A DNA stretch of 7,308 nt. Source: Clostridia bacterium. Its GTDB lineage: Bacteria > Bacillota > DULZ01. Within the stretch, counting starts at the first letter, position 1, and each line of letters begins with the position of its first letter. The notes beneath the pieces are model-generated. The model did no database searches. It was given only the letters and a program-made list of their open reading frames with translations, and had not been told where the DNA came from. The DNA lies in the NCBI GenBank assembly GCA_012520135.1, contig JAAYOX010000450.1:1-7308 (forward strand), in the 5' to 3' direction. Positions 1 through 6,106 of the stretch are shown in pieces. The translations under genes and the position numbers were made by a program.

Positions 1-2
1 CG

Positions 3-68
3 GAAGCTACGATCAAAGCTTTTAATAAAATCCGACAATTAAAGGAGCCTGACAAATTCTACAAATGA
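3..68 (+). CDS. C-terminal tail of an unidentified upstream gene (partial)
   Basis: Frame 3 is open from the window edge to a TGA at 66-68 and encodes 21 residues, ending in RQLKEPDKFYK. The peptide is charged and helix-like, as expected of a real protein C-terminus. The other two forward frames close sooner (frame 2 at 22-24, frame 1 at 40-42). No family can be assigned from so short a tail. No convincing terminator follows it. It could be chance open frame, so the call is tentative. Confidence 0.35.
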   Translation, partial: EATIKAFNKIRQLKEPDKFYK

Positions 69-123
69 TATACCACCTTATTGATTAACCTGTGCCGGGT
101 CCAGGTCGTTTAGGGACGGCATT

Positions 124-993
124 TTGCTGGGAAGTCTTCATTTTGATGCTGTTTCTGCTGAGAAGCTAAAGAATTTCCAAATAGTTGTTATTGATGATAC
201 TGTTCTTGTTGACTGGAAACTACCGATTCCCATACAAAATAAAGAGTCTGCGAGGTCTGAATTAGCTGAGGAAATTGAGCTTCCGGAAGGAAAGTTAATC
301 CTGGCCGGGTTTCGCCATGGCACCAAGTCCACTGCCATTGATTTTTCTTTTGAGCCTGCCGAGGGTTATGAAGGGGTCAGCAGCATCTGGTTTGATGCCT
401 ATTTAAGAAATAAGGACAAATATTATTACCGTCATGGTTTTGCATTTGAAGATAACATGGCCGGTTTGTCCGGGACCGTTACTTTTGATCCGGTGCGGTA
501 TGACAACGTAGAAGAGGTGGAGTTTATATTAGGCGAAATCAAATATACCTATAGTACTAATGTCGGTGTAACTGTTTCACAAGCCAACATACCGCAAACT
601 ATTGAAGTTCTGGGCAGCAGTTTTACCATCGATAAAATGGAACATAAAGATGGTCAAACACTGCTCCATATAACATTTGGCGAGGAAAACAGGTGGTTTT
701 ACGATGCTGATTTCAGCATACGGGTACCCGGTGCCAGCAGCCTTAGAGTTAGGCAGGACTCTGAAATGGGGTTGGCGCAATTAAAAGATAGAGAGGAGTT
801 AAAAAAAGGTCTGCAACGGTTGAAGGATAATGTAGGGGATTACGATTGGGAATTAAAAGATGTTGACTTGGAGCAAAACGTTATTGGCAAAAAACTAGAG
901 ATCAGCGGTGAGCGTGAGGAAGTGGAGGTATATCTTAACAGCTTATCTACCATTCGCTTTAGCGGAAAAACTGTTAAGATACCCCTAAAATGA
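124..993 (+). CDS. Beta-rich protein of unrecognised family, possibly 5'-truncated; related to the lipoprotein at 4660-6006
   Basis: The frame encodes 289 residues from a TTG at 124, with a weak AGGGA ribosome binding site at 112-116 and 7 bases of spacing. The frame is open upstream to a TGA at 82-84 but holds no better start. The sequence alternates hydrophobic and polar residues, as in extracellular beta sandwiches, with a charged, probably helical stretch near residues 222-240. There is no signal peptide, lipobox or membrane segment. Residues 157-185 align without gaps to residues 210-238 of the downstream lipoprotein (10 of 29 identical, sharing QT-x-E, G, ME and TLL), and the segments before it follow the same order. 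The look recalls the extracytoplasmic part of DUF4179/DUF5643-type proteins, but that is an impression, not a match. A lost N-terminal export or anchor segment would explain the missing signal and the poor start. Function unknown. Confidence 0.6.
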   Translation: MLGSLHFDAVSAEKLKNFQIVVIDDTVLVDWKLPIPIQNKESARSELAEEIELPEGKLILAGFRHGTKSTAIDFSFEPAEGYEGVSSIWFDAYLRNKDKYYYRHGFAFEDNMAGLSGTVTFDPVRYDNVEEVEFILGEIKYTYSTNVGVTVSQANIPQTIEVLGSSFTIDKMEHKDGQTLLHITFGEENRWFYDADFSIRVPGASSLRVRQDSEMGLAQLKDREELKKGLQRLKDNVGDYDWELKDVDLEQNVIGKKLEISGEREEVEVYLNSLSTIRFSGKTVKIPLK

Positions 994-1011
994 TGTAAAG
1001 ATACTTTACAT
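993..1011. repeat. Perfect 8-bp inverted repeat just after the stop codon
   Basis: The arms are ATGTAAAG and CTTTACAT around an ATA centre, beginning at the last base of the stop codon of the preceding gene. The stem is AT-rich and no T-run follows, so it is a poor intrinsic terminator. The core fits the TGTNA-N7-TNACA pattern of Firmicute GlnR/TnrA boxes, but any TGTAA palindrome with this spacing would fit too. It lies about 130 bases upstream of the promoter at 1138-1146. It may be an operator, or only a weak hairpin at the end of the gene. Confidence 0.35.
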
Positions 1012-1137
1012 TGTTCCAACGACTAAACATTGGTCTTAAGTAAACTATCTTCTCTTGTAAGAAATAGCTAGTTCATTAAATAATAAAATTATTGCCCTGA
1101 TAGGAGGGACAATTCATATTCTATAGATGTATTATTA

Positions 1138-1146
1138 TGGTATAAT
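1138..1146 (+). promoter_or_regulatory. Extended -10 promoter for the peptidase/PIN cassette
   Basis: TG-G-TATAAT is a perfect sigma-A -10 hexamer with the extended TGn motif. No good -35 lies at 16-18 bases (the nearest, TTCATA at 1113-1118, is 22 bases away), which extended -10 promoters tolerate. It stands about 80 bases before the ATG at 1227, in very AT-rich DNA, and would give the two-gene cassette its own transcription start. Confidence 0.6.
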
Positions 1147-1211
1147 ATTAGATTAATAGAGGATACAGGCTACAATATAAGGATTACCTTCATTATTAGT
1201 TGGTCGCTTCG

Positions 1212-1219
1212 AAAGGAGG
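1212..1219 (+). promoter_or_regulatory. Ribosome binding site fixing the start at 1227
   Basis: AAAGGAGG lies 7 bases before the ATG at 1227. This favours that start over the in-frame TTG at 1200, which has no such site. Confidence 0.8.
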
Positions 1220-1226
1220 CGAATAT

Positions 1227-2357
1227 ATGGCTACCGGTAGCAAGGTAGAAGTTAGCAGGGATATTTATTTATGGGCGATTGAAGAATCCCAAAAAGATTT
1301 TCTAGAGATCAAAAACAGATTCAAAAAAATTGAGTTCTGGATGTCTGGGGAAGACCATCCTACTTTTAGACAGTTGGAACGCCTAGCTAACTTTTTAGGA
1401 GTACCTTTGGGCTATATGTTTTTAGATGAGCCTCCTGGAGCGAACATAGTTGAATCTGAATTCAGATCGATCGGAAATAAACTGCCGGCAATTAGCAAAG
1501 ATCTCCAAGACACTCTGTATATTATGGCAAGGAAAAAGGATTGGTTGAGTGAATACCGGCGAGAAAAAGGTTGGGGCAAACTACTTTCCCATGATTTTAG
1601 TGAATTAAGTAGGGAAAACATGCTTCCCGCCAAAGAATATATTGATTTGGACGAGTTTTGGTATAGAGAGCATAGGAACAAAGACTCTGCTTTCAAATAC
1701 CTTAGGCAAAAGTTAGAAGACAAAGGAATCGTAGTTATGCAAAGTGGGGTTGTAGGTACTGATAATAGCCGCAGGTTAGATGTAAATGAATTTAGAGGTT
1801 TTCTATTATATGATGATATTGCGCCCCTTATATTCATCAATAGTAGGGACAGTGATGCAGGGAAAATCTACACTTTGATCCACGAATATATTCATTTCTT
1901 GTTGCAAGAGGATGACATATTTGTTGATGAAGATAGCAATGAAATAAACGTTAATATGTTAGCAGCAGAGTTCTTAATGCCCACATCCCATATTCAGGAA
2001 CTATGGGATAATAATAAGCCGGAATTGGAACAAATTGAAGAATTAAGCAATTTGTTTCATGTTAGTAGATTGGCTGTAGCTATTAAGCTTAAAGATTCGG
2101 GCAAGATTTCTCAGCACATGGTCAATATAGTAAAACAGCAAACTGAAAATGCAATAAGAGATAGGAGTGCAAAGGAAACCGGTGGAGGCGACTACTACCG
2201 TACCAGTAGATCTCGTCTTGGTGATAGTTTCTTGAGGGCTGTAATTCAGGGGGCAGAATCTGGCGATATTAGCTACACCTATGCCTTTGATTTGTTGGGC
2301 GGATCCGCAAAATTATTTGACTACTTTAAAGAGGAATTTATTAACTATGAGAGATAA
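1227..2357 (+). CDS. Xre-type HTH / ImmA-IrrE family zinc metallopeptidase (putative antitoxin-regulator)
   Basis: This 376-residue protein starts at ATG 1227 behind a perfect ribosome binding site. Residues 5-70 are a divergent Xre-like DNA-binding domain: the first helices are poorly conserved, but the second half (FWMSGEDHPTFRQLERLANF, then LGVPLGYMFLDEPP) is typical. Residues about 140-260 are the ImmA/IrrE (peptidase M78) domain. It has the zinc site HEYIH at 219-223, with E220 the expected catalytic base, and the further conserved E248 in AAEFLMP. Residues 318-366 (GGGDYYRT onward to LLGG) form the C-terminal block usual in this subfamily. Known members cleave a partner repressor or pair with a toxin gene. 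Here the stop overlaps the DUF4411-type gene by 11 bases, so translation is probably coupled. I infer that this protein represses the promoter at 1138-1146 and neutralises its partner. Base use is AT-richer than in the genes at the right end, which suggests transfer. Confidence 0.9.
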   Translation: MATGSKVEVSRDIYLWAIEESQKDFLEIKNRFKKIEFWMSGEDHPTFRQLERLANFLGVPLGYMFLDEPPGANIVESEFRSIGNKLPAISKDLQDTLYIMARKKDWLSEYRREKGWGKLLSHDFSELSRENMLPAKEYIDLDEFWYREHRNKDSAFKYLRQKLEDKGIVVMQSGVVGTDNSRRLDVNEFRGFLLYDDIAPLIFINSRDSDAGKIYTLIHEYIHFLLQEDDIFVDEDSNEINVNMLAAEFLMPTSHIQELWDNNKPELEQIEELSNLFHVSRLAVAIKLKDSGKISQHMVNIVKQQTENAIRDRSAKETGGGDYYRTSRSRLGDSFLRAVIQGAESGDISYTYAFDLLGGSAKLFDYFKEEFINYER

Positions 2358-2838
2358 ATATTTAATTGATGCAAACGTATTTATGACCGCCCACAGACAA
2401 TTATACCCGTTTGATTTAGTACCCAGCTTTTGGGAGCAGTTAGTTGAAAAGGCATCGAATAGAATCGTTATAATCGAAGCAATTGAAAAAGAGATACGAA
2501 AAGGCCAAGACTTGCTGGTAGAATGGTATGAGAGGGAGCGTGCCAATTTTAGGGTTTTAGGGATACCTGGCCCGGAAGTGATACAAGCTTATAGAGTAAT
2601 AATAAAGTCAATAAATGCGAATGGGCAGTACAAACCATCAGCCAAGAGGGAATTTGCTTCATCGGCAGATTCGTGGTTATGTGCCTATGGGTTAGCTCTT
2701 GGAGAAACCATAGTTACCTTAGAAAAATATGAAGCTGATATTAAAAAGAAAGTAAAAATACCCAATGTTTGTAGGGAATTTGGAATTGAATATATTGATT
2801 TGCTGCAGTTCATGAGAGAAATAGGTATTAGGCTTTGA
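2347..2838 (+). CDS. DUF4411 family PIN-like protein (putative toxin ribonuclease)
   Basis: This 163-residue protein starts at ATG 2347, inside the end of the preceding gene, with GAGGA at 2331-2335 (11 bases of spacing). The frame is open further upstream, but those starts would lie deep in the peptidase gene. The N-terminus YLIDANVFM, with D8, is the first strand and acidic residue of a PIN-type nuclease fold. Later acidic residues sit where such folds need them: E47/E49 in the first helices (EAIEKEI), D108 in SADSW, and E126 in IVTLEKYE. The last position is often Asp in PIN proteins, so Glu here is slightly unusual. DUF4411 genes are regularly found beside Xre/ImmA-IrrE peptidase genes and are regarded as toxins of that pair. 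RNA cleavage is inferred from the fold and untested here. All the key residues I can locate are present and the frame is intact. Confidence 0.85.
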   Translation: MRDKYLIDANVFMTAHRQLYPFDLVPSFWEQLVEKASNRIVIIEAIEKEIRKGQDLLVEWYERERANFRVLGIPGPEVIQAYRVIIKSINANGQYKPSAKREFASSADSWLCAYGLALGETIVTLEKYEADIKKKVKIPNVCREFGIEYIDLLQFMREIGIRL

Positions 2839-2990
2839 CAATGATGCTGAGAACAGTTTTTGATCTACCCCAGGTATCAGTGACTACATTCCGAGAAATG
2901 TTTGACAAAACCAGCGTCTGTTAAATGAACGGAGGATCAAGATAAGAATACCGGGGCTGTTGCACTCACAGTCCCATAAAATAAGCAAAA

Positions 2991-3025
2991 GATGGTGACT
3001 GGAAGATTCCAGAAACCGTCTTTTT
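2991..3025 (+). terminator. Intrinsic terminator inside the insertion sequence left end
   Basis: A hairpin with arms at 2991-3003 and 3008-3020, interrupted by one 2-by-2 internal mismatch and one G-T pair, has an AGAT loop and is followed by TTTTT at 3021-3025. Terminators just inside insertion sequence ends are known to block outside transcription from reaching the transposase gene. Here it would also end transcripts of the upstream peptidase/PIN operon, which has no other obvious terminator. Confidence 0.7.
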
Positions 3026-3042
3026 GCTGTAAAATGTTGTTG

Positions 3043-3399
3043 ATGAAACACCATTTACAACCAGATTATACGTCAACCGGGTATTCATATAAAGTGGTAA
3101 TTACCATGGACATAGGAGAAATGATCCCGGCAGATGATTCGGTGAGACTCTTAAACAGAGTGCTGGAAAGGGTGAACTGCAGTAAATTACACGCTGCCTA
3201 CTCCCGATTGGGGAGAATCGAGAGGTCACCGGAGAGTCTATTCAAAATACTGGTATATGGATACATGAACGGCATTTATTCCAGCCGGAAGCTGGAGCAA
3301 GCTGCCGGCGGGACGTAAACTTCATGTGCCTTTTGGCCCGATCTCCGGCAACCCGATCACGCCACCATTGCCCGCTTCCGAAGTCAACGTCTGAGTGGA
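3043..3399 (+). pseudogene. IS1182 family transposase, frameshifted and truncated
   Basis: From ATG 3043 the frame reads about 86 residues of typical IS1182 transposase N-terminus, including PDYTSTGYSYKV, IPADDSVRLLNRVLE and FKILVYGYMNGIYSSRKLEQ. It then meets a TAA at 3316-3318. A one-base deletion near 3302 explains this: the next frame continues with CRRDVNFM. An extra base near 3351 returns reading to the first frame, giving PDHATIARFRSQRL. The family is usually some 450-500 residues, so only about the first 119 remain and the catalytic DDE core is missing. The longer frame starting at 2992 would begin inside the terminator hairpin, so I use 3043. No good ribosome binding site precedes it. 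The gene is dead. Confidence 0.85.
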
Positions 3400-3417
3400 G
3401 TAAATGTGGGACTTGTT

Positions 3418-3576
3418 ATGCCCGAGTCCGGTGTCCATAAACACTGGGGGTGCAAGTTGATGATCATGTCCACGACTTTTTCTTTTGGTGAGAAAAGGGA
3501 TTATTCAATAACCTATTATGTATATGTGCATAAAAATGACTATGAAAGGGCAGTTGCAGTACTGCATGGCCCTTAA
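3418..3576 (+). other. Possible gene remnant at the junction after the insertion sequence
   Basis: An open frame reads 52 residues from ATG 3418 to TAA 3574-3576. Its second half (YYVYVHKNDYERAVAVLHGP) looks like a real strand-helix protein end, but I cannot name a family. It happens to share the frame of the broken transposase upstream. There is no clear ribosome binding site, and its end coincides with a hairpin. It may be the tail of a small gene whose front was lost when the insertion sequence was deleted, or chance. Nothing else was found between 3400 and 3613. Confidence 0.25.
3546..3574 (+). terminator. Hairpin, possible weak terminator
   Basis: AAGGGC and GCCCTT pair around an inner TGCA-GTAC-TGCA stem, with a small unpaired bulge between them. 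The centre is the perfect palindrome TGCAGTACTGCA at 3555-3566. The stem is GC-rich, but the following bases (AATCTCTTAATATT) are only a poor T-tract. It stands 39 bases before the start of the membrane protein gene at 3614 and could separate that operon from upstream transcription. Confidence 0.35.
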
Positions 3577-3613
3577 TCTCTTAATATTCAGAATTGGGAA
3601 AGGATGATAGAAA

Positions 3614-4081
3614 TTGAACAACTCACTTCAGACACTGGAATGTCTGAAAACATATTCACTAATATTTATACCGTTAATCTTAGGATTCTTGATTAATACA
3701 CCAATATTTGGGTATGTCTTCCCGTTTCCATTTTCCATCTTGTTTTTAGCTTTTTGGTTTTGGGTGGGAGTTAAGTTTGCCAAACTGAACGTTGGCAAAG
3801 CTTATAGCTTTTTAATAGGAAACAGTTTAACCATCATAACCTTTATTCTATATATTTGGTCATTTTTCATGGTTTCAGATGCAAACAGAAACTTTTTAAT
3901 CGCAGCTATTTCCCAATCTTACGCTATTCCTACTGCTTCAATCAGCGCTAGGATATACAGTTTGACCAATCCTCAGGTATTTACCAATGAGTATGTAATA
4001 ATATCGTACCTGCTTATGTTGCTGGTTTTCACAGCAGGTTTCTTGTATGAACTGAAAAAAGCCATTGATAGCACTGATTAA
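3614..4081 (+). CDS. Small multi-spanning membrane protein of unknown function
   Basis: This 155-residue protein starts at TTG 3614, with AAAGGATGA at 3598-3606 as ribosome binding site. The ATG at 3604 is in another frame that closes quickly. It has four clear hydrophobic segments, at about residues 13-29, 38-56, 64-87 and 126-145, and a more weakly hydrophobic stretch at 93-112. The end is short and charged (YELKKAIDSTD). There are no obvious catalytic motifs, and I do not recognise the family. It is followed at a distance of about 160 bases by another membrane protein of similar size, and then by a lipoprotein that overlaps it. The three probably form one envelope operon, although no promoter is clear before this gene. 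An intact membrane topology without frameshifts supports a real gene. Confidence 0.7.
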   Translation: MNNSLQTLECLKTYSLIFIPLILGFLINTPIFGYVFPFPFSILFLAFWFWVGVKFAKLNVGKAYSFLIGNSLTIITFILYIWSFFMVSDANRNFLIAAISQSYAIPTASISARIYSLTNPQVFTNEYVIISYLLMLLVFTAGFLYELKKAIDSTD

Positions 4082-4123
4082 CACAGCAAAGATAACCAAT
4101 AGGTTGGGAGGCCGGATGGTTTG

Positions 4124-4300
4124 ATGGATAGAATTAAAAACAGAACTGAAGAACACCAAAAGAGAAAGCAGTACAAAGTACGGAAAATATTTTCCATAAC
4201 GCAGTTGTATCTATTAGCAGTTCTCTGGAGGGGCCGGTATGAGAAATTATACCAAATATTTGGGAATACTTTTTATATTTTTTGCTTTAATTGGATTTAA
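4124..4300 (+). CDS. Possible 58-residue protein overlapping the next gene start
   Basis: The space between the two membrane protein genes carries an open frame from ATG 4124 (or TTG 4121). Its N-terminal half is strongly basic (MDRIKNRTEEHQKRKQYKVR), followed by a short hydrophobic run (ITQLYLLAVLW). GGGAGG at 4106-4111 lies 9 bases before the TTG and 12 before the ATG. The last 62 bases overlap the gene starting at 4239 in a different frame, and the residues encoded there look unselected. It could be a real small membrane-associated protein, the decayed front of a larger one, or chance. I favour a genuine or recently broken small gene only weakly. Confidence 0.3.
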   Translation: MDRIKNRTEEHQKRKQYKVRKIFSITQLYLLAVLWRGRYEKLYQIFGNTFYIFCFNWI

Positions 4301-4673
4301 AGAATATTCCTATCAAGAAGCCAAATCTTTTTGCGGCGCAACATTTGAGTATCAATGGGCTTTTTTAGTCCAGATTATAGGATGGCTTTTTTTGGGATTG
4401 TTTCTTGGCGGCCTAAACTTTATTAATGAAGTTAAAAAGGAAGGAAACTGGAAAGCAAATAAAGAAAAACTGCTAATCCTTGGTATACCTTCATTTCTTG
4501 TATTGCTTTTACATGGAATTGCTCTTTTTGGAGTTACGCTGCCCCAGCCGATTGTGTTGCTTTTACTCTATACTTTAACAACAAGTTTGGTTAAATATTT
4601 TGCAATATTATTAGGATATGTAGCAGTGTCCTCATTTACAAAAGAAAAGGAGTATGTAAATGAAAGTCGTTAA
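4239..4673 (+). CDS. Four-helix integral membrane protein of unknown function
   Basis: This 144-residue protein starts at ATG 4239, 5 bases after GGAGGGG (4227-4233), a strong ribosome binding site. Hydrophobic helices lie at about residues 6-20, 39-62, 78-99 and 104-131. The loop between the second and third helices (EVKKEGNWKANKEK) is strongly positive and so probably cytoplasmic, which would put both ends in the cytoplasm as well. The C-terminal tail TKEKEYVNESR is short and charged. No motif identifies a family. Its last 14 bases overlap the lipoprotein gene and its coding region carries that gene's ribosome binding site, so translation of the two is probably coupled. This suggests that the products are needed together, perhaps as a membrane partner for the surface lipoprotein. 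Confidence 0.75.
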   Translation: MRNYTKYLGILFIFFALIGFKEYSYQEAKSFCGATFEYQWAFLVQIIGWLFLGLFLGGLNFINEVKKEGNWKANKEKLLILGIPSFLVLLLHGIALFGVTLPQPIVLLLLYTLTTSLVKYFAILLGYVAVSSFTKEKEYVNESR

Positions 4674-6006
4674 CGGTAAGAACAGGCTTTCCTTCATGGT
4701 AATCTTTGCGCTGATTCTAATGCTGATAGCCGGTGGATGTGGTTTTTCTACTGCTACGGAATCCAGTTTTAATGAAAAAGGACCGATTAAAGTGGCTTCG
4801 GCAGAGGATTTTGCCAATAGAGTTGTACCCGGATGGCAGAGAGCACAGGAGGCAGGGCTGATTGTAGACATTGATCTGTCAAAACCTATTCCAGGTACTG
4901 ATGCGGAAGTTATTATTGAAAAAGTATGGTATAACCCGTTGTATACCTATGTGCTTTATACAGTAAAAGAACCTAACCGGCAATATTTAATGGCCGATAA
5001 GAGGGAGATTGATATTGGCCCGGATAAAATTGGTGCCCGCAATTTATCCTTTGATCCTTTACATCAAAGATGGGGAGGAATATCCCGGGAAGGATTTCAC
5101 CAGGTGATGGTGTTTAAAGGGTACTCTACACCCGTTCCCGCAAGGGAAATTACCTTAACAATGTCAGAGTGGAGAGTTCCCAGGTGGTCTTTATCCGGCC
5201 CTGTTGATACTCTCGATAGCTTAGTCTCTGTTAAACTTCCCTTATCAGATGAGTTCTTACGGGAGACCACTGAAATAATAGCCCTGGATCAAACCTATGA
5301 ATGGAAGGGCAGGATTCTTCGATTAAAGGGAATGGAAATAAAATCTTCAAAAACATTGCTTTACGGGGAAGTTGCGCTGATGCCCGGGGAGACTTTAAAT
5401 CACATTTCAGGTGCTATCAAGTCCGGAGAACAGTCAGCCTGGCTCAATTATGAAACGATTGTTCCCGGTGATGCACTCAATACCTTTGAGTTCACTTTTT
5501 ATGCCGAACCCTTGAATGAATGGCCGGCACCGGTGTCCTTGGAAATAAGAGCCATTGAGTTTGAAGCTGATCAAGTGTTGAATTTCGAGTTGGATTGGAC
5601 ACAATTTGCGGGCAAACAAGGGGAAATAGAGATTGCTGAAGGGGAGGACGGAGCTACCCGGTTCTATGACAGTATTGTAAGACTGTGCTTTGTCAATCCC
5701 GAAAGATGGATAGAACTGGAGATTGTGGAACCTGAAAACCAACCATATATTGCCATGTCTACTGAGCCGGTAACCCAGGATCCACTTAACAACTACGCCA
5801 GAGGACTGAAGGTCACCAATGAGAACGGAGATATTCTGGAGGTAGGCATGGCCGCCGGAGGACAGATCAGGGAGGATAGGTTTGGTATAGGCTTTGAAAT
5901 TAAAGCCAGTGATGAAAGGTGGCAAACCAGTGAACGGATTATCATCACCATCGGCAAACCAAAAGCCCGGTTGGTGGTAAAGGAGACAATAGATCTCATT
6001 TATTAA
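4660..6006 (+). CDS. Large beta-rich lipoprotein of unrecognised family
   Basis: This 448-residue protein starts at ATG 4660, with AAAGGAG at 4646-4652 and 7 bases of spacing, inside the end of the membrane protein gene. Residues 1-26 are a lipoprotein signal: basic N-terminus (KNR), a hydrophobic core, then LIAGGC with C27 as the lipidated cysteine. The mature protein should be anchored to the outer face of the cytoplasmic membrane by diacylglycerol. The remainder is almost wholly beta-like, probably several sandwich domains: residues about 80-200, 205-310 and 325-448. Residues 210-238 (DQTYEWKGRILRL, then KTLL) match the protein at 124-993, and the preceding segments follow the same order. 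No enzyme motif, solute-binding signature or cell-wall binding repeat is visible. A role in envelope sensing or as an extracellular part of the neighbouring membrane proteins is inference from position only. No terminator was found after it. Confidence 0.8.
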   Translation: MKVVNGKNRLSFMVIFALILMLIAGGCGFSTATESSFNEKGPIKVASAEDFANRVVPGWQRAQEAGLIVDIDLSKPIPGTDAEVIIEKVWYNPLYTYVLYTVKEPNRQYLMADKREIDIGPDKIGARNLSFDPLHQRWGGISREGFHQVMVFKGYSTPVPAREITLTMSEWRVPRWSLSGPVDTLDSLVSVKLPLSDEFLRETTEIIALDQTYEWKGRILRLKGMEIKSSKTLLYGEVALMPGETLNHISGAIKSGEQSAWLNYETIVPGDALNTFEFTFYAEPLNEWPAPVSLEIRAIEFEADQVLNFELDWTQFAGKQGEIEIAEGEDGATRFYDSIVRLCFVNPERWIELEIVEPENQPYIAMSTEPVTQDPLNNYARGLKVTNENGDILEVGMAAGGQIREDRFGIGFEIKASDERWQTSERIIITIGKPKARLVVKETIDLIY

Positions 6007-6090
6007 TAATCTCGTACTTTTACTTTAGCCTAAGCGATAGTGTATGGATGTTTGGCGATGAGGGACACTAAAGGCATCTAATACTAACGT

Positions 6091-6097
6091 AAAGGAG
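6091..6097 (+). promoter_or_regulatory. Ribosome binding site fixing the OsmC start at 6107
   Basis: AAAGGAG lies 9 bases before GTG 6107. The in-frame TTG at 6098 directly abuts this site and cannot be used with it, so the protein begins MAKEVF. Confidence 0.75.
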
Positions 6098-6106
6098 TTG
6101 CTGTTA

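Larger units (their letters stand above)
2953..3399 (+). mobile_element. Left-end remnant of an IS1182-family insertion sequence
   Basis: The segment opens with GGGGCTGTTGCACT, which resembles left termini of IS1182-family elements. A terminator hairpin and the first quarter of a transposase gene follow. Recognisable transposase homology ends near 3399. No complementary right terminal repeat (TGCAACAGCCCC type) is visible between there and the next gene at 3614, so the right part of the element has been deleted and no target duplication can be defined. The remnant sits directly downstream of the peptidase/PIN pair. It cannot move by itself. Confidence 0.75.

Noticed and set aside
1101..1110. 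TAGGAGGGAC, a good ribosome binding site before the cassette promoter
   Set aside because: No start codon with an open frame follows at a suitable distance; it may be a relic or chance.
1200..1226. TTG start giving a longer peptidase protein
   Set aside because: The ribosome binding site AAAGGAGG lies inside this extension, ideally placed for the ATG at 1227.
1412..1840. Long minus-strand open frame within the peptidase gene
   Set aside because: It is opposite a well-supported gene and has no family features or ribosome binding site.
2841..2924. A 27-residue open frame (MMLRTVFDLPQVSV...) just after the PIN-like gene
   Set aside because: It has no ribosome binding site and no recognisable similarity; it is too short to tell from chance.
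2992..3042. Upstream ATG extending the transposase frame
   Set aside because: It falls within the terminator hairpin, and the added residues do not resemble IS1182 transposases.
3325..3475. A minus-strand open frame with a protein-like composition
   Set aside because: It lies opposite clear transposase sequence for much of its length and has no start signal, so it is best read as a shadow.
5434..5925. Long minus-strand open frame within the lipoprotein gene
   Set aside because: It is a shadow of the lipoprotein frame, which has a lipobox and a ribosome binding site.
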